Shown: piece after piece, positions 1 through 7,338 of the stretch
How positions within the stretch are numbered: position 1 is the first letter of the stretch
How the letters are laid out: each line of letters opens with the position of its first letter
Origin: Alphaproteobacteria bacterium
GTDB lineage: Bacteria; Pseudomonadota; Alphaproteobacteria; Sphingomonadales; Rhodothalassiaceae
Direction of reading: 5' to 3'
Assembly: GCA_003695555.1 (NCBI GenBank)
Contig: RFIU01000100.1
Location: 1-17,541, forward strand
Length of the DNA stretch: 17,541 nt
Notes under the pieces: model-generated
Told to the model about the DNA's origin: nothing
The model's database searches: none
Seen by the model: only the letters and a program-made list of their open reading frames with translations
Program-made: the position numbers and the translations under genes

Positions 1-1234
1 CGATCGGGTGGCACAGGCTTATGCGCCGACGGTCCATCTGCTCGCCGCCGGCACTTTCCTAGGCTGGTGGGTGATCGGCGGTATCGGCTGGTATCCGGCG
101 ATGATGAATGCCGTTGCGGTGCTGATCATCACCTGTCCCTGCGCCCTGGGGCTGGCGGTGCCGGTGGTGCACGTCGTGGCAGCCGGCCGCCTGTTCCGCC
201 GCGGGGTGCTGCTGAAATCGGGCGATGCGCTCGAACGCCTGGCAAAGGTCGATACGGTGGTCTTCGACAAGACCGGGACCTTGAGCGAGGGGCGGCCCGA
301 GCTCGCCAATGCGCACGAGATCGCAGCGGCGGATCTCGCGCTCGCCGCCGCACTGGCGCGCCATTCGCACCACCCTCTCGCTCGCGGTCTGGTCGAGGCG
401 GTCGGTAACGATGCGCCGCCGCTGCGTCTTGAATCGGTACGCGAAGAGCCCGGCATGGGGATCGAGGCGGTGGCCGATGGCCGACGGGTCAGGCTCGGCC
501 GGCGAGAATGGGTCTGCGAGACGGCGGCGGATGAAACGACGGTCGCTGACGACGCGCCCGGTTCTAAGCTGTGGCTGCGCTGGGGGGCGGGGGAGAGCGT
601 GCACTTCCTCTTTCATGACCGGCTGCGGCCCGACGCGCGCCAGATGGTCGTCGCCCTGAAGCAGCGGGGGCTGCGCATCGTCATGCTGTCGGGCGATCGG
701 GAAGCGGTAGCCGAACGGGTGGCGCGCGCACTCGGCATCGAGGACTGGCGCGCCCGGCTTGCTCCGACCGACAAGATCGCAGAAATCGAGCGCCTCAAGC
801 AGGCGGGTCACCGGCTGCTGATGGTCGGCGACGGCCTCAATGACGCGCCGGCGCTGAAGGCGGCGGACGTGTCGATCTCGCCGGCCGAGGCTGCCGATAT
901 CACCAGCGCATCGGCCGATCTCGTCTTCCGGGGGCGGCATCTGCGCCCCGTCATTGAGACTATCGACATCGCCCGCCTCGCCCATCGTCGGGTGATCGAG
1001 AATTTCGCCCTCGCCTTTGCCTATAATGCGGTTGCCGTGCCGCTGGCGGTGGCCGGACTGGTGACGCCGCTGATCGCGGCCATCGCGATGTCGAGCTCCT
1101 CGATCACCGTCACGCTCAACGCCCTGCGCCTGCGGCTCGGCGGACCACCACTGGAAGCGGGTGCGGGCAAAGCCGCAGACGGCGCGGCGAGCGCGGCACC
1201 AGGGCATGTTCCGGCCTTCGAAGAGAAACGATGA
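1..1234 (+). CDS. ccoI: Copper-translocating P1B-type ATPase, C-terminal part (CcoI/FixI), 5'-truncated by window
   Basis: The reading frame is open from base 2, so the true start lies upstream; the GTG at 8 is probably internal. The visible 410 or so residues hold the copper-site CPC motif (bases 134-142) in a membrane helix, the phosphorylation motif DKTGT (266-280), and the hinge motif GDGLND (827-844), followed by a final pair of membrane helices. These are the features of a P1B copper ATPase. Family knowledge: CcoI/FixI moves Cu across the inner membrane for assembly of the cbb3 cytochrome oxidase. The assignment to CcoI rather than a CopA exporter rests mainly on the following gene, which looks like CcoS and overlaps it by four bases (ATGA). 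The heavy-metal-binding N-terminus is outside the window. Confidence 0.93.
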   Translation, partial: DRVAQAYAPTVHLLAAGTFLGWWVIGGIGWYPAMMNAVAVLIITCPCALGLAVPVVHVVAAGRLFRRGVLLKSGDALERLAKVDTVVFDKTGTLSEGRPELANAHEIAAADLALAAALARHSHHPLARGLVEAVGNDAPPLRLESVREEPGMGIEAVADGRRVRLGRREWVCETAADETTVADDAPGSKLWLRWGAGESVHFLFHDRLRPDARQMVVALKQRGLRIVMLSGDREAVAERVARALGIEDWRARLAPTDKIAEIERLKQAGHRLLMVGDGLNDAPALKAADVSISPAEAADITSASADLVFRGRHLRPVIETIDIARLAHRRVIENFALAFAYNAVAVPLAVAGLVTPLIAAIAMSSSSITVTLNALRLRLGGPPLEAGAGKAADGAASAAPGHVPAFEEKR

Positions 1235-1395
1235 GCATTCTCGCCATTCTCATCCCGCTCGCCCTGTTTCTGGGGTTTCTCGGGCTTCTCGCCTTCATCT
1301 GGAGCGTGCGCCACGATCAGTATGAGGATCTCGACGGGGCCGCCGAACGCATCCTCCTCGACGATCCCGAAGACGACCGTATCGAGGGGGAATGA
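1231..1395 (+). CDS. ccoS: cbb3-type cytochrome oxidase assembly protein CcoS
   Basis: A 54-residue protein starting at an ATG that overlaps the ccoI stop (ATGA), so it is very likely translationally coupled. It begins MSILAILIPLALFLGFLG, one hydrophobic helix (about residues 2-24), followed by W-S-V-R and then an acidic tail rich in Asp and Glu (DQYEDLDGAAERILLDD). This short single-helix protein with the motif of a helix, a W-x-x-[KR]-x-x-Q-[YF]-[DE]-D-L-x-[GT] segment and an acidic end is the CcoS pattern; family knowledge is that CcoS is needed for cofactor insertion into the cbb3 oxidase. It sits directly behind ccoI as in ccoGHIS clusters. It is too short for many gene callers. The bases after it (1396-1499) lack a convincing terminator; no T-run follows any stem I could find. 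Confidence 0.92.
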   Translation: MSILAILIPLALFLGFLGLLAFIWSVRHDQYEDLDGAAERILLDDPEDDRIEGE

Positions 1396-1499
1396 GGGAG
1401 GGCGATCCTTGTTTGGCGGCCTTGGCGATCTTCTCCTCATGCCCTCTTTCCTGACTTGCCTCTTGTTCCCCGGCGGGAAAGAGGTCTAGAAGCGAAGTC

Positions 1500-1694
1500 G
1501 GTGGTTCCCCGTTGATCGGGGCCAAGAGGGAACGCGGTGAAATTCCGCGGCTGTGCCCGCAACTGTGAGCGGCAAGACCTTCCGCCAATCGCGCCACTGG
1601 AAGCGCAACGCGCCCGCACCGATGTCGGTCGCGTCTTTCTTCCGGGAAGGCGGCGGAAGACGTCGATGACCCGCAAGCCAGGAGACCTGCCACC
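1500..1694 (+). promoter_or_regulatory. Cobalamin (B12) riboswitch aptamer
   Basis: The stretch carries the hallmark conserved blocks of the cobalamin riboswitch in order: AAGAGGGAA (about 1524-1532), CGGTGAAATTCCG, the GCCCGCAACTGTGA block (about 1555-1568), and the 3' B12 box GCCAGGAGACCTGCC (1677-1691). The P1 helix can be closed by GGTGG (1500-1504) with CCACC (1690-1694), which is how I set the ends. Known role: binding adenosyl- or methylcobalamin represses the downstream genes. The gene order downstream (btuB, btuF, btuC, btuD) is the expected B12 uptake target. No clear promoter was seen upstream; TTGTTC and TAGAAG about 18 bp apart near 1463-1492 are a weak candidate. Confidence 0.96.
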
Positions 1695-1984
1695 ACGTCG
1701 CCTGTCTTCGATGCCGGGGCCAGCATCGAAGCGCGGGATGTGATCTGGACCGTCACGGCGACACCGGAACCGAGGAAGGGAGACCGGCGCCGGGACGCGG
1801 ATCGCCCCGTCTTCCCGACATCATCCGGTGGCAGGAGCAGCACTTCGGGCGTCCTCTCGCTTGGGACTGCTCCAAGGTGCTCAGGCGAGCCGGTCGGTGT
1901 CTCTTCCTCGACTTGGGAGAATGGCGCGAATGCTTGGGCCGGACGGGATGTCCGCCCCGCGCGCCTCAGTCAGGGAGTCGACAC
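1695..1984 (+). promoter_or_regulatory. Long structured btuB leader (riboswitch expression platform)
   Basis: About 290 nt separate the aptamer from the btuB start, which is long. It contains a perfect 9-bp stem CTTCGATGC/GCATCGAAG (1706-1714 with 1723-1731), a 7-bp stem GGAGCAG/CTGCTCC (1834-1840 with 1867-1873) that competes with AGCAC/GTGCT (1839-1843 with 1877-1881), and a large hairpin just before the ribosome binding site (separate entry). None is followed by a T-run, so an intrinsic terminator is not evident. An open frame from a GTG at 1740 ends with TGA at 1986-1988, overlapping the btuB GTG at 1985; whether it is translated is unknown, and its composition does not persuade me that it is a gene. 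Confidence 0.5.
1923..1965 (+). promoter_or_regulatory. Hairpin immediately upstream of the btuB ribosome binding site
   Basis: GGCGCG (1923-1928) pairs with CGCGCC (1960-1965), enclosing GGG (1936-1938)/CCC (1955-1957) and CGGAC (1940-1944)/GTCCG (1950-1954) around a GGGAT loop. It ends about six bases before the AGGGAG ribosome binding site (1972-1977) of btuB. No T-run follows, so it is more likely to affect translation initiation or Rho access than to terminate transcription directly. The function is inferred from position only. Confidence 0.4.
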
Positions 1985-4021
1985 GTGACCGAGCATCATC
2001 GGATTCCTTCTCATTGCGCGGCCCGGCGCCTGGCCGCTCTTGTTCTCTGCGGCACCATCCTTTCGCCGGCATTCGCCCCCCCTCTCGTCCATGCAGACGA
2101 AGCGACCGCGGCGGACGGAACGATACGGAAACAGCAGACGAACGGCGAACAGCGCCAGAAGCGACAGAGGCAGGAAAAGCGGAAGAAATCGGCCTCTCCG
2201 CTCGAGGAGATCGTCGTGCTCGGGGCGCGGGTCCCGCAGCCGTTGCGCCGCGCACCTTCCGCGATCAGCGTCATCGATCAGGACTGGATCGCCGCACGCG
2301 GTGTCACGCAGGTCTCGCTGCTGCTGCGCGACGTGCCCGGCGTCGAGGTCAGCCGAACCGGCCCGTTCGGATCGCAGACGCAGGTTCGCATTCGCGGATC
2401 GGAGGGCAATCATACTCTCGTGCTGCTCGACGGCATCGAGATGAACGATCCGGTGAGCGGCTTCGAACTCGATTTCGCCGATCTGATGACCAGCGGCATT
2501 TCCCGAATCGAGGTGCTGCGCGGGCCGCAGAGCGCGCTCTATGGCTCGGAGGCACTCGGCGGCGTCATCGACATCCTCACCCGTCTGCCGCAAGCGCCGC
2601 GCGATTTCGCGCTCAACGCCGAAGGCGGCAGCTTCGGCACCTTCCGGATCGACGGGTTTGCAGGTCTCGCGGGCGAGAGGACGAGGGCGGGGCTCTCGGC
2701 CGCCTTCTTCCGGACCGATGGCGTTTCCGCTTCCCCCTCGGGGCCCGAGAAGGACGGCTATCGCAATGCGATGGTGAACGGAAAGCTCGTCTCCCGGCCG
2801 AGCGAACGGCTGGAAGTCGGGCTGGTCGCCCGTTACGTCGATGCGCGCAGCGAATTCGACCGCCAGGATTTCTTCAGCGGCCTCGTCCTCGATGCGAACA
2901 ATGTCCGGCGCTTTACCGGCTTCTACGGGCGAGGCTATGCGCGGCTGTCGTTGCTCGGCGGGCGCTGGACGCATCTCGTCGCTGCCGACTTCACCGATAC
3001 GGATACCGACAATTTTGCGAACGGCGATTTCTCGGGCAGCTTTTCAGGCGGGCGGCAGAAGCTCACCTGGCAGACGAGTCTGCGTTTCGAGACGGGCCCG
3101 GCGCAACAGCGTCTGACGGCCGCCCTCGAATATGAGCACTTCGATTTCCGCGCCAAGGGGCCGAGCCCGGATTCGCCGCAGAACCAGAAACAGAACGACC
3201 GGCAGGTTTCGCTTGTCGGCGAGTATCATGCCGACCTCGGTGAGCGTCTCGACATCGGTCTCGGCGTGCGTCATGACGACAATCGGACCTTCCGCAACGA
3301 CACCACCTGGCGGACGGCCGCCTCATGGTCGGTGAGCGAGGCGATCATCCTTCATGCGAGCTACGGCACCGGCAATGCCGACCCCACCTTCTTCGAACGC
3401 TTCGGCTTCTTCCCCGGCTCGTTCGTCGGCAATCCCGAGGTGCGTCCCGAGCGCGGGCGCGGTTTCGATGCCGGGCTGCGGATCGCCCCGACCGAGGGTT
3501 TCTATCTCGATGTCACCGGATTCCGTTCGACTCTGAAGAACGAGATCGCCACCGTCTTCGATTTCGCCACCTTCACCTCGACAGTCGAGAACCGGCAAGG
3601 CAAGTCGAAGCGCCGCGGCGTGGAGGTGTCGCTTTCCTGGTGGCCGCTCTTCGATCTTCGGCTGCTCGGCTCCTATACCTATCTCAAGGCCCGAGAGGCC
3701 GACGGAGCGATCGAGGTGCGCCGGCCGACGCACATCGCGAGTCTGGGCGGCAGCTGGTTCTTCGCCGGCGGGCGCGGTGATGCCAATCTCGATATCGGCT
3801 ATCACGGGCGGCAGCGCGACTTCGACTTTTCGGCCTTCCCGGCACCAAGGGTTCCGCTTTCCGCCTACTGGCTGGCGAGCGCGGCCTTGCGCTATCGTCT
3901 GGCCGGCCCCTTGTGGTTGACGGCAAGGGTCGAGAATCTCTTCGACAGCCGCTATCAGGACGTGCTGGGCTTCAATACGCCCGGCATCGGCGTCTTCGGC
4001 GGTTTGACCGCACGCTATTGA
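1985..4021 (+). CDS. btuB: TonB-dependent outer membrane receptor, vitamin B12 (BtuB-like)
   Basis: A 678-residue receptor that should import cobalamin through the outer membrane using TonB energy. I chose the GTG at 1985 because AGGGAG lies seven bases upstream and a signal peptide follows (helix about 14-31, cleavage near VHA|DE at 37/38). The in-frame GTG at 1877 would add 36 residues ahead of the signal. The TonB box is EEIVVLG (74-80). The plug domain follows (about 87-205; VRIRGSEGNHTLVLLDGIEM, then IEVLRGPQSALYGSEALGGV), then the beta-barrel, ending in a C-terminal aromatic (LTARY). Substrate is inferred from the riboswitch upstream and btuFCD downstream. Odd point: a very basic, Gln-rich linker (about 48-68) sits between the signal peptide and the TonB box. 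The gene ends 26 bases before btuF. Confidence 0.93.
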   Translation: MTEHHRIPSHCAARRLAALVLCGTILSPAFAPPLVHADEATAADGTIRKQQTNGEQRQKRQRQEKRKKSASPLEEIVVLGARVPQPLRRAPSAISVIDQDWIAARGVTQVSLLLRDVPGVEVSRTGPFGSQTQVRIRGSEGNHTLVLLDGIEMNDPVSGFELDFADLMTSGISRIEVLRGPQSALYGSEALGGVIDILTRLPQAPRDFALNAEGGSFGTFRIDGFAGLAGERTRAGLSAAFFRTDGVSASPSGPEKDGYRNAMVNGKLVSRPSERLEVGLVARYVDARSEFDRQDFFSGLVLDANNVRRFTGFYGRGYARLSLLGGRWTHLVAADFTDTDTDNFANGDFSGSFSGGRQKLTWQTSLRFETGPAQQRLTAALEYEHFDFRAKGPSPDSPQNQKQNDRQVSLVGEYHADLGERLDIGLGVRHDDNRTFRNDTTWRTAASWSVSEAIILHASYGTGNADPTFFERFGFFPGSFVGNPEVRPERGRGFDAGLRIAPTEGFYLDVTGFRSTLKNEIATVFDFATFTSTVENRQGKSKRRGVEVSLSWWPLFDLRLLGSYTYLKAREADGAIEVRRPTHIASLGGSWFFAGGRGDANLDIGYHGRQRDFDFSAFPAPRVPLSAYWLASAALRYRLAGPLWLTARVENLFDSRYQDVLGFNTPGIGVFGGLTARY

Positions 4022-4047
4022 CGATCGTCTCAGGCCGGGAGGGATGC

Positions 4048-5055
4048 ATGGCAGACGGGACGAACACCATGGGCGGGTGTCTTGCAGACTTTCGGCGAAG
4101 TGGTCTGCCACGGGCGCTTCGCCGGCTTCGCCTCATGTCCGCCGCGCTCGTCCTGATGCTCGCCATGTCTGCCGCGGGAACGGCCGGGACAGGGCACGAC
4201 GATTCGCCCGCCTCGGCCGCATCCGCGTCCGCATCCATCCCGCCGATGCCCGCGCGCCGGATCGCGAGTCTCGACTATTGCGCCGATGCGCATCTGCTGG
4301 CGCTGGCCGACAGGGCGGAGATCGCCGCTTTGTCGTCGGAAGCCGACGCGCCTTATGCCTGGGCCGGTCGGCATGCCCCCGATCTGCCACGGCTAATCGA
4401 TGGAATCGAGGGACTGATCGGCCTCAATCCCGGTCTGGTGGTGACCACTGCCGGACATGCGCGGGCCGCCGATCTTGCCGAACGCGCGGGGCTGCGCGTC
4501 GTCCGGCTCGGCTATCTGGCGCGCATCGAGGATTCCTTTGCCGCCCTGCGACGACTGGGCTCGGCGATGGGCCGTTCGGCCCGGGCAGAGTCGGTGATCC
4601 AAGAAACGAAGCGGCGCATGGCCTCCTTGCAAGACCGCGCCGCCGCCCTTCCGGCGAAGGCGAAGCCACGCGTCCTCTATCTGACGCCATCCGGCGTGAC
4701 GACCGGTGCCGGCACCTATGTCGATCGCCTGCTGCGACTTGCGGGTCTGCGCAATCTTCTCGCCGAGCGCGGGATCACGGGCTGGTCGCGGTTGCGGCTC
4801 GAGGACGTTGCGGCCCTTCACCCCGACCTCGTGATTACCAGCTTCTTCGCCGCGCGCCACGGCTGGCAGGAAAGCTGGCGGTTGACCGGTCATCCGCTCG
4901 CCCGCCGCCTGCTGCGCTCGGCGCGACGCATCCCGGTGCCGGCGGCAAGCTGGGGATGCGCCGGCTTCTTCGCGGTGGAGGCGGCCGAACGGATCGTTGC
5001 TGAGCTCGGTCCTCGGATTGCGTCCGGGGATGTCGGCAAAGAGGGGCCATCATGA
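4048..5055 (+). CDS. btuF: Cobalamin ABC transporter periplasmic binding protein (BtuF-like)
   Basis: A 335-residue periplasmic binding protein of the BtuF/FhuD (helical-backbone, TroA-like) fold. The start at ATG 4048 has a GGGAGGGA stretch just upstream; ATGs at 4069 and 4135 are alternatives. A hydrophobic helix at about residues 29-46 preceded by several arginines is the export signal, and the mature domain opens with RRIASLDYCADAHLLALAD, typical of BtuF-like proteins. Further family features are GLNPGLVV and the C-terminal HPLARRLL segment. It should deliver cobalamin to BtuCD. The long, poorly hydrophobic N-terminus before the signal helix may mean that translation starts at a later ATG. 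Its stop codon overlaps the ATG of the permease gene by four bases. Confidence 0.88.
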   Translation: MADGTNTMGGCLADFRRSGLPRALRRLRLMSAALVLMLAMSAAGTAGTGHDDSPASAASASASIPPMPARRIASLDYCADAHLLALADRAEIAALSSEADAPYAWAGRHAPDLPRLIDGIEGLIGLNPGLVVTTAGHARAADLAERAGLRVVRLGYLARIEDSFAALRRLGSAMGRSARAESVIQETKRRMASLQDRAAALPAKAKPRVLYLTPSGVTTGAGTYVDRLLRLAGLRNLLAERGITGWSRLRLEDVAALHPDLVITSFFAARHGWQESWRLTGHPLARRLLRSARRIPVPAASWGCAGFFAVEAAERIVAELGPRIASGDVGKEGPS

Positions 5056-6053
5056 AGACGGCCGCGATGCATGAACGACGCTTGCTCGTCTGGCTGGTCC
5101 TGCTGCTGGTGCCGGCGCTTCTTCTGCATCTTGCAAGCGGGCCGAACGGCCCGGCGCCTCTGCTGTCCCTCTTTGACAAGGATCATGACCGTCTGGCACG
5201 GCTCATTCTGGTCGAGATCCGTTTGCCGCGCGCTCTGCTGGCCCTGCTGGTCGGCGGTGCGCTGGGGTCGGCGGGGGCGGCGTTGCAGGGCTTTCTGCGC
5301 AACCCGCTCGCCGAGCCGGGAGTGATCGGGGTTTCGGCCTCCGCCTCGCTCGGGGCGGTGGCGGTGCTCTATTTCGGTGCGATGGGCAGTCCCGGCCTTT
5401 CCCTGCCCTTCGCGGCGATGGGCGGCGCGCTCGCCACTACCGCTCTGCTGGTGGCGCTGGTGCGTGCCGGTGCCGGGACGCTGGTGCTGATTCTTGCCGG
5501 CGTCGGAATCAATGCATTGGCGGCAGCGGCGACGGCACTGCTGCTTGATCTGTCACCCAACCCCTTTGCGCTCGCCGACATGGTCTCGTGGCTGATGGGC
5601 AGTTTCGAGAACCGCAGCCTGGCCGATGTGCGTCTTGCCGCCCCCTTCGTGATCGTCGGGCTCGGCCTGCTGCTGGCGACCGGACGCGGGCTGTCGGCGC
5701 TGACCCTCGGTGAAGAGACGGCGCGCTCGCTCGGCGTGCGGGTCGAGCGACTTGGCATCATGGTGATCATGGGCGCCGGGATCGCGGTCGGTGGTGCGGT
5801 TGCGGTCTCCGGCGCGATCGGCTTCGTCGGTCTGGTGGTTCCGCATATTCTGCGCCCCTTCGTCGATCATGCCCCCGAGCGCCTGCTCCGCCCGAGCGCG
5901 CTCGGCGGAGCGCTGCTGCTGCTCGTGGCCGACGCCCTGACGCGGATAATGCCGACTGCGCAGCCCCTCAATATCGGGGTGGTGACGGCATTCGTCGGGG
6001 CACCGGTCTTCCTGAATCTGATCTGGCGGGCCAATCGCTGGAGGGCGGCATGA
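5052..6053 (+). CDS. btuC: Cobalamin ABC transporter permease (BtuC, FecCD family)
   Basis: A 333-residue, strongly hydrophobic protein with about ten membrane helices, the normal size for BtuC/FecCD permeases. The family signature is clear: RLPRALLALLVGGALGSAGA, then LQGFLRNPLAEPGVIGVSAS, and near the C-terminus GFVGLVVPHILRPFVD followed by RLLRPSALGGALLLLVADAL. The start ATG overlaps the btuF stop (ATGA) and the 3' end overlaps the start of btuD in the same way, so the three proteins are probably made in a coupled fashion. It should form the inner-membrane channel of a BtuCD-F importer. An assignment to a siderophore rather than B12 system is excluded only by context (the riboswitch). Confidence 0.94.
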   Translation: MKTAAMHERRLLVWLVLLLVPALLLHLASGPNGPAPLLSLFDKDHDRLARLILVEIRLPRALLALLVGGALGSAGAALQGFLRNPLAEPGVIGVSASASLGAVAVLYFGAMGSPGLSLPFAAMGGALATTALLVALVRAGAGTLVLILAGVGINALAAAATALLLDLSPNPFALADMVSWLMGSFENRSLADVRLAAPFVIVGLGLLLATGRGLSALTLGEETARSLGVRVERLGIMVIMGAGIAVGGAVAVSGAIGFVGLVVPHILRPFVDHAPERLLRPSALGGALLLLVADALTRIMPTAQPLNIGVVTAFVGAPVFLNLIWRANRWRAA

Positions 6054-6862
6054 GCAAGGCCGGCACCCTACTGAGCGCCCGCGGCCTGCGTGTCGTTCGA
6101 CGGGATCGGGCGCTGCTTGATGCCATCGAAATTTCAATTCACACCGGCGAGATGGTTGCGCTGATGGGGCCCAACGGTGCCGGAAAATCCACGCTCTTGC
6201 GCGTCCTCGCCGGGCTGCTGACACCGGATGAGGGTAGGGTGGAAATCGATGCCCGGTCGCTTGCTCGCCTCGAGCCGGCTGAGCGAGCGCGGCGAATCGC
6301 CTGGCTGGCGCAGGAAGGCGAGCTGCACTGGCCGGTGACCGTCGAACGGGCAGTGGCGCTCGGACGGATCCCGCATCTGAGCTGGGCCGACCCCTGGCGC
6401 GAACAGGATGCTGCGGCCATCGAGCGGGCCATGCAGTTGACCCGTACCCGGCGTTTCCGGGCGCGGCGCGTGGACCGGCTTTCCGCCGGAGAACGTGCGC
6501 GGGTGATGCTGGCGCGCGTCCTTGCCGGCGAACCCGACGTGCTGCTTGCCGACGAACCGGCGGCGGCCCTCGACCCCTATTATCGGATGGAACTGCTTTC
6601 CCTGCTTCACGGCATGGTGAGAAATGACGGCATGGCCGTCGTCATCGCCCTGCATGACTTCCCGTCGGCTTGGCGTTATTGTGACCGCCTGCTGCTTCTT
6701 GATCACGGGCGGCTGATCGCCGACGGCCACCCGCACGAGGTCCTGACCCCCGAGCGCATCGCCGAGATCTATCGGGTGCGGGTAACGATGAGCGAGGCGG
6801 GCCCCGTGCCACATGCACCGCTGGTCGGGGACGCACAGAGCGAGGAGGAGACGCACCCATGA
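6050..6862 (+). CDS. btuD: Cobalamin ABC transporter ATP-binding protein (BtuD-like)
   Basis: A 270-residue ABC ATPase of the FepC/BtuD/HmuV type. Walker A is GPNGAGKST (residues 40-48), the Q-loop lies in WLAQEGELHWP, the signature is LSAGERARV with Ala in place of the usual second Gly, Walker B with catalytic Glu is VLLADEP followed by the D-loop AAALD, and the switch His is in IALHDF. It should power the BtuC channel. The start ATG overlaps the btuC stop and its own stop overlaps the ATG of the VOC-fold gene, extending the coupled series beyond the transporter. The C-terminal tail after the nucleotide-binding domain (PERIAEIYRV and on) is as usual for the family. Confidence 0.93.
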   Translation: MSKAGTLLSARGLRVVRRDRALLDAIEISIHTGEMVALMGPNGAGKSTLLRVLAGLLTPDEGRVEIDARSLARLEPAERARRIAWLAQEGELHWPVTVERAVALGRIPHLSWADPWREQDAAAIERAMQLTRTRRFRARRVDRLSAGERARVMLARVLAGEPDVLLADEPAAALDPYYRMELLSLLHGMVRNDGMAVVIALHDFPSAWRYCDRLLLLDHGRLIADGHPHEVLTPERIAEIYRVRVTMSEAGPVPHAPLVGDAQSEEETHP

Positions 6863-7338
6863 CCGGCGCGCGAGATTTCCTGCGGCATCCCCCCTTCCAC
6901 CTCGCCTTTCCGGTGGACGATCTGGACGCTGCGCGCCGCTTTTATGCGGATCTGCTGGGATGTCCGGTCGGGCGCGAGGATCGCCGCTGGATCGACTTCG
7001 ATTTTTTCGGTCATCAGATTACCGCCCATCTGGTCGAGAGAAGGGATGCGCCGGTTGCCGGCCGCAATCCTGTCGATGGCGATGCGGTGCCGGTGCCGCA
7101 TTTCGGCGTCGTCCTGACGCGCCCCGCCTGGGCTGCGCTTCGTGACCGGCTGGCCGGTCACGGGGTGGACTTTCTGATCGGCCCGCGCGAGCGTTTTGCC
7201 GCCAGAGAGGGGGCGCAGGGGACCTTCTTCATCGCCGATCCTTCCGGCAACATTCTGGAATTCAAGTGCTTCGATGATGCGGCGATGCTGTTCGCCCGGG
7301 ACTGGAACGGGAGCAGGGATGATGAAGGTGGATCTTGA
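6859..7338 (+). CDS. VOC-fold (glyoxalase/extradiol dioxygenase superfamily) protein
   Basis: A 159-residue two-module VOC protein. It begins with HLAFPVDDLDAARRFYADLL, the classic first beta-alpha unit, and ends with FFIADPSGNILEFK. The four expected metal ligands can be placed at His14, His57, His81 and Glu134, so a metal-dependent lyase, isomerase or dioxygenase activity is possible. No substrate can be named. It does not look like methylmalonyl-CoA epimerase, the VOC enzyme with a B12-pathway link, whose N-terminus is IDHIGIAV-like. The ATG overlaps the btuD stop (ATGA), and the next gene starts inside its last codons, so it is part of the B12-riboswitch operon. Confidence 0.85.
   Translation: MTGARDFLRHPPFHLAFPVDDLDAARRFYADLLGCPVGREDRRWIDFDFFGHQITAHLVERRDAPVAGRNPVDGDAVPVPHFGVVLTRPAWAALRDRLAGHGVDFLIGPRERFAAREGAQGTFFIADPSGNILEFKCFDDAAMLFARDWNGSRDDEGGS

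Noticed and set aside
59..1207. Long minus-strand ORF (382 residues) opposite ccoI
   Set aside because: It is a shadow of the clear P1B-ATPase gene in GC-rich DNA; the plus strand has all catalytic motifs.
1295..1843. Minus-strand ORF across ccoS and the riboswitch
   Set aside because: It lies antisense to a conserved aptamer and a coupled ccoS gene, with no ribosome binding site or recognisable protein.
6859..7338. Methylmalonyl-CoA epimerase as the identity of the VOC protein, prompted by the B12 context
   Set aside because: The sequence lacks the epimerase-type N-terminus and looks like a generic two-module VOC protein with a different ligand arrangement.
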